Origin: Nephromyces sp. MM_2019
Taxonomy: Eukaryota > Apicomplexa > Aconoidasida > Nephromycida
Assembly (NCBI GenBank): GCA_015657535.1
Contig: JADHZB010001417.1
Location: forward strand, 25,089-66,247
DNA: 41,159 nucleotides
Direction of reading: 5' to 3'
The notes beneath the pieces are model-generated. The model was not told the origin of the DNA, ran no database searches, and was given only the letters and a program-made list of their open reading frames with translations. Within the stretch, counting starts at the first letter, position 1, and each line of letters begins with the position of its first letter. Of this stretch, positions 38,741-41,159 are shown piece after piece. Made by a program: the position numbers and the translations under genes.

Positions 38741-39110
38741 TGGGAGTGTGGGGTGCGTGTGTGTCTGGGGTGCATGTGTGTGGGGTTTTGGTGGGTTGGG
38801 GTGCTTGTTTGGTGGGTGTTTGTGGGAGTGTGGGCGGTGTTGGCGGGTTTGGTTGTGTATGTGGGGTGAATGTGTGTGTGGGGTGCATGTGTGTCTGGGG
38901 TGTGTTGGTGGGTTGGGGTGCGTGTGTGGGAGTGTGGGGTGCGTGTGTGTCTGGGGTGCATGTGTGTGGGGTGTTGGTGGGTTGGGGTGCTTGTTTGGTG
39001 GGTGTTTGTCGGAGTGTGGGCGGTGTTGGCGGGTTTGGGTATGTATGTGGGGTGAATGTGTGTCTGGGGTATGCGTGGGGTATGTTGGTTGGTTGGGGTG
39101 CGTGTGTGGG
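38741..39110 (+). repeat. 196-bp G-rich tandem duplication
   Basis: Two copies, starting at 38741 and 38937, of a TG- and G-rich unit; the second is slightly shorter and diverged. It lies in a longer TG-rich block (38665-39300) with many GGG and GGGG runs on plus. All frames are open, giving Cys/Val/Gly-rich (plus) or His/Thr/Pro-rich (minus) peptides that are artefacts of the repeat. Confidence 0.85.
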
Positions 39111-39315
39111 GTGGGCTGTGTGTGTAGTAGGTGTTTGTGCGCGTGTTCGCGTATTGGGGTGTGCGAACGTGTGTGTAGGTTGGTGTGTGTTGGTCGGTCG
39201 GTCGGGTGTGTGGTAGGTGTTTGTGTCAGTGCTCGCGGGTTCGGGAATGTGTGTGTGGGTTGGGGTGAGTGTGTGACTCGGTGTGTGTCTGGGTTGGGGT
39301 GCATACCTATACTTA

Positions 39316-40017
39316 CAGGATGAGAGCTTCACACAGAGCCGTCTTATCCAGAAAGCACCACTTTCATCACATGCGTGTTGAGTCGGCCGTGCACGCGAAG
39401 TCCCTCGGAGTGTACCAGTTAGAGCGTGCATCCTGGTGTGCCGAGCTGCTGTGCTCTGCCAGGCTGTAGTGTGTGTGCAGTTTGTCATCCTCCGAAATGC
39501 TAGAATCAATACCAAATGCCTTCATGGGGAGGGGTTTAGCGTTGGGAGTTCTAGCAGCGTGTGTGCGTGCTCATTCAATCCTTATGTGTGTGTTGATTGG
39601 GTGCTGGTGTCGGGGTTGACTAGGCGCCCATGTATGTGTCAATTAGCTACAGTCCGTGTGTGTTAATTTAGTGTTCGAGTGTGTGCATTTTTTGTGTGTC
39701 GCACTTCCACCGGCAAGATGTCGCTTAAACAAGACCCACTGCAAATAGTGCGAATGAGTGTGGTCTCGGCTAGTCCCACTACTCACCCAGGCTCTCTACC
39801 TAGCGAAGCCTCCAACGGCAGCGTTAGAACAGCTGTGGGAGTGGTGGGTGGTCATGAGGTGCAAGGAGGTGATATCGCCCCAACAAGCCTCCACTCCTGA
39901 TAAGTGTGTGTGTGATATGTGTGTTTTGCATGTAGAAAGCTGCAGAAACTATCGAACTTGGTAAAGCTTAATAACAAGATTGACTGTATATGTCAGTCCG
40001 AGGGAAGGCATATGTGA
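39316..40017 (+). CDS. Candidate 3' exons of an unknown gene
   Basis: Not recognised and weakly supported. After an acceptor-like CTATACTTACAG (to 39318) a frame reads VESAVHAKSLGVYQLERASW and AELLCSAR, meets one TAG at 39467-39469, then goes on in the same frame as LSSSEMLESIPNAFMGRG and LALGVLAA. A further frame, about 39758-39903, reads LVPLLTQALYLAKPPTAALE then QLWEWWVVMRCKEV. It could join 39936-40017 (LQKLSNLVKLNNKIDCICQ) across a 32-nt GT-AG gap and end at the TGA at 40017. The helix-like content favours coding, but the very short gaps and the stop leave a pseudogene or chance open frames possible. A minus-strand GTAAGT donor at 39317-39312 gives a competing reading. Confidence 0.25.
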
Positions 40018-41059
40018 GTGTGCGAATCTCACGAGGATATCAGGTGAAACAATGGCCGACCAAAAGAGGAAGATGATACCATACACTAAAGAAAAAATAT
40101 GACACACATTCACATATATGATTCTCTATGAGCACATTCGCCCAGACACTCCTATACTCCCTTAAATTCTCATTTTACTAGTCTATGCCCCGAGTTATAT
40201 ACACACATATAAATATTCCAACAGTGTTTCACACCAAAATGCTCGCTTTATCTGTACATACACCGACACACACACCCACACATACACAAATGCGTATACA
40301 TCCCAACAGCCCTGCACACCTAAAAACTCATATACCCCGACACAGATACCAACATTTCTTTACGCTTTTTTTACCCACCTTATCAGTAGTTTACCTACCA
40401 GCTAATGCAGCAATTAAGAAGCACACACATTAGCAGAGTGTGGAAAATATTATTTCAATCAGCAGAGAAGCGAGAACCACAGACAGCAGTCTAACATACT
40501 ACAACTTACTGAAACAATCGCAACAAGCGGGTTTATCCTCATGCAGACCACCTTGAGACATTCATACACACAAACCCAGATCCACACATGGAAAAAGCTG
40601 CTGAATAAAAAGCAATCGCTGCAGATGAAAGAGCAATCGCTGCTGATGCCATCTACTGGAACTACACACCCGGTATAGAATGCACGTATAATGTAGGATA
40701 AAAACTGCTACAATCACACTGCGTACGCTGATAACTTAAGTAAAAATTTGACAGTGAACACAATACCTGCCTCTAGTCAGAAAAAGCAAAGTATCATCAC
40801 AAGTTCAGTACGAAAAACTGTGCATCACGTATAGGCACAGTACGTACACTCAGCCGAATTACAAAGAAGCAGACTCAAATGCAGCAAGAACAAGTGTTAA
40901 CTGCGCAAAATATATACAAACCGAAGCGATTAGCAAAAATCCAAGCCTCGCATCATACCATAGAAACAAAAGGTTGAAAGGGCAGACTCCGCGTGCCATC
41001 CAAGTTAGCAACACCAAGCACAAAAAAGCCTCAGCTTGAGCAAACAAGCAAATAAGCAA
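40018..41059. other. Right flank, no supported gene
   Basis: AT-rich sequence with a CA-rich patch at about 40190-40340. No open frame is convincing. A minus frame at 40859-41155 starts inside the terminal repeat and is rich in Cys/Val/Leu for that reason. Confidence 0.4.
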
Positions 41060-41159
41060 AAAGACACACACACAAAGACACACACACAAAGACACACACA
41101 CAAAGACACACACACAAAGGCACACACACAAAGGCACACACACAAAGGCACACACACAA
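41060..41159 (+). repeat. 14-bp minisatellite at the window end
   Basis: About seven copies of AAAGACACACACAC. The first copies have AAAGAC and the last three AAAGGC, so the variants are clustered. The array reaches the last base and continues beyond the window or ends the contig. Confidence 0.93.

Noticed and set aside
38601..39515. A 304-residue His/Thr/Pro-rich frame on minus and Cys/Gly-rich frames on plus
   Set aside because: They are translations of the TG-rich duplicated block and have no independent coding signal.
41060..41159. Telomere at the right edge
   Set aside because: The 14-bp CA-rich unit is not a known telomeric repeat type and resembles the other minisatellites in the window.

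Overview
The window is eukaryotic nuclear DNA, probably from a protist. Genes are split by GT-AG introns, lie on both strands with no operon spacing, and sit among many TG/CA microsatellites, minisatellites and long pyrimidine tracts. I cannot name the lineage. Exon coordinates were read by hand from splice sites and from frame agreement across each junction; no search was run.

Layout, left to right. 1-4583 holds no gene I can support. 4584-7746 (minus) is a six-exon gene for a protein of about 469 residues that I do not recognise. 7747-11189 is intergenic, with a few weak open frames. 11190-24995 (plus) is a complete 16-exon gene for a bacterial-type NAD+-dependent DNA ligase (LigA): domain Ia, adenylation domain with KxDG lysine, OB fold, Cys4 zinc finger, HhH domain and BRCT, behind a long N-terminal extension. 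24996-29186 is mostly featureless, with one CA-rich patch. 29187-29647 (minus) has small basic and acidic open frames, head to head with the next gene. 29790-33850 (plus) is a seven-exon gene in which a cyclophilin domain runs in frame into a full spliceosomal SYF2 domain, a reading frame of 523 codons including the stop. 35216-35977 (minus) is a weak candidate for a small ubiquitin-like protein. 36762-38552 (minus) is a single-exon 596-residue protein with two helical HEAT/TOG-like segments around a long Ser/Glu-rich insert. 39316-40017 (plus) is a weak candidate gene end. The window stops inside a 14-bp tandem repeat.

The most notable items are the cyclophilin-SYF2 fusion, whose cyclophilin has lost most of the residues of the classical active site, and the nuclear, intron-rich LigA. 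Introns are usually TG-rich on the sense strand, which may be linked to UG-dependent splicing. The genes show no common pathway, except that both halves of the fusion point to the spliceosome and LigA points to DNA replication or repair, perhaps in an organelle.
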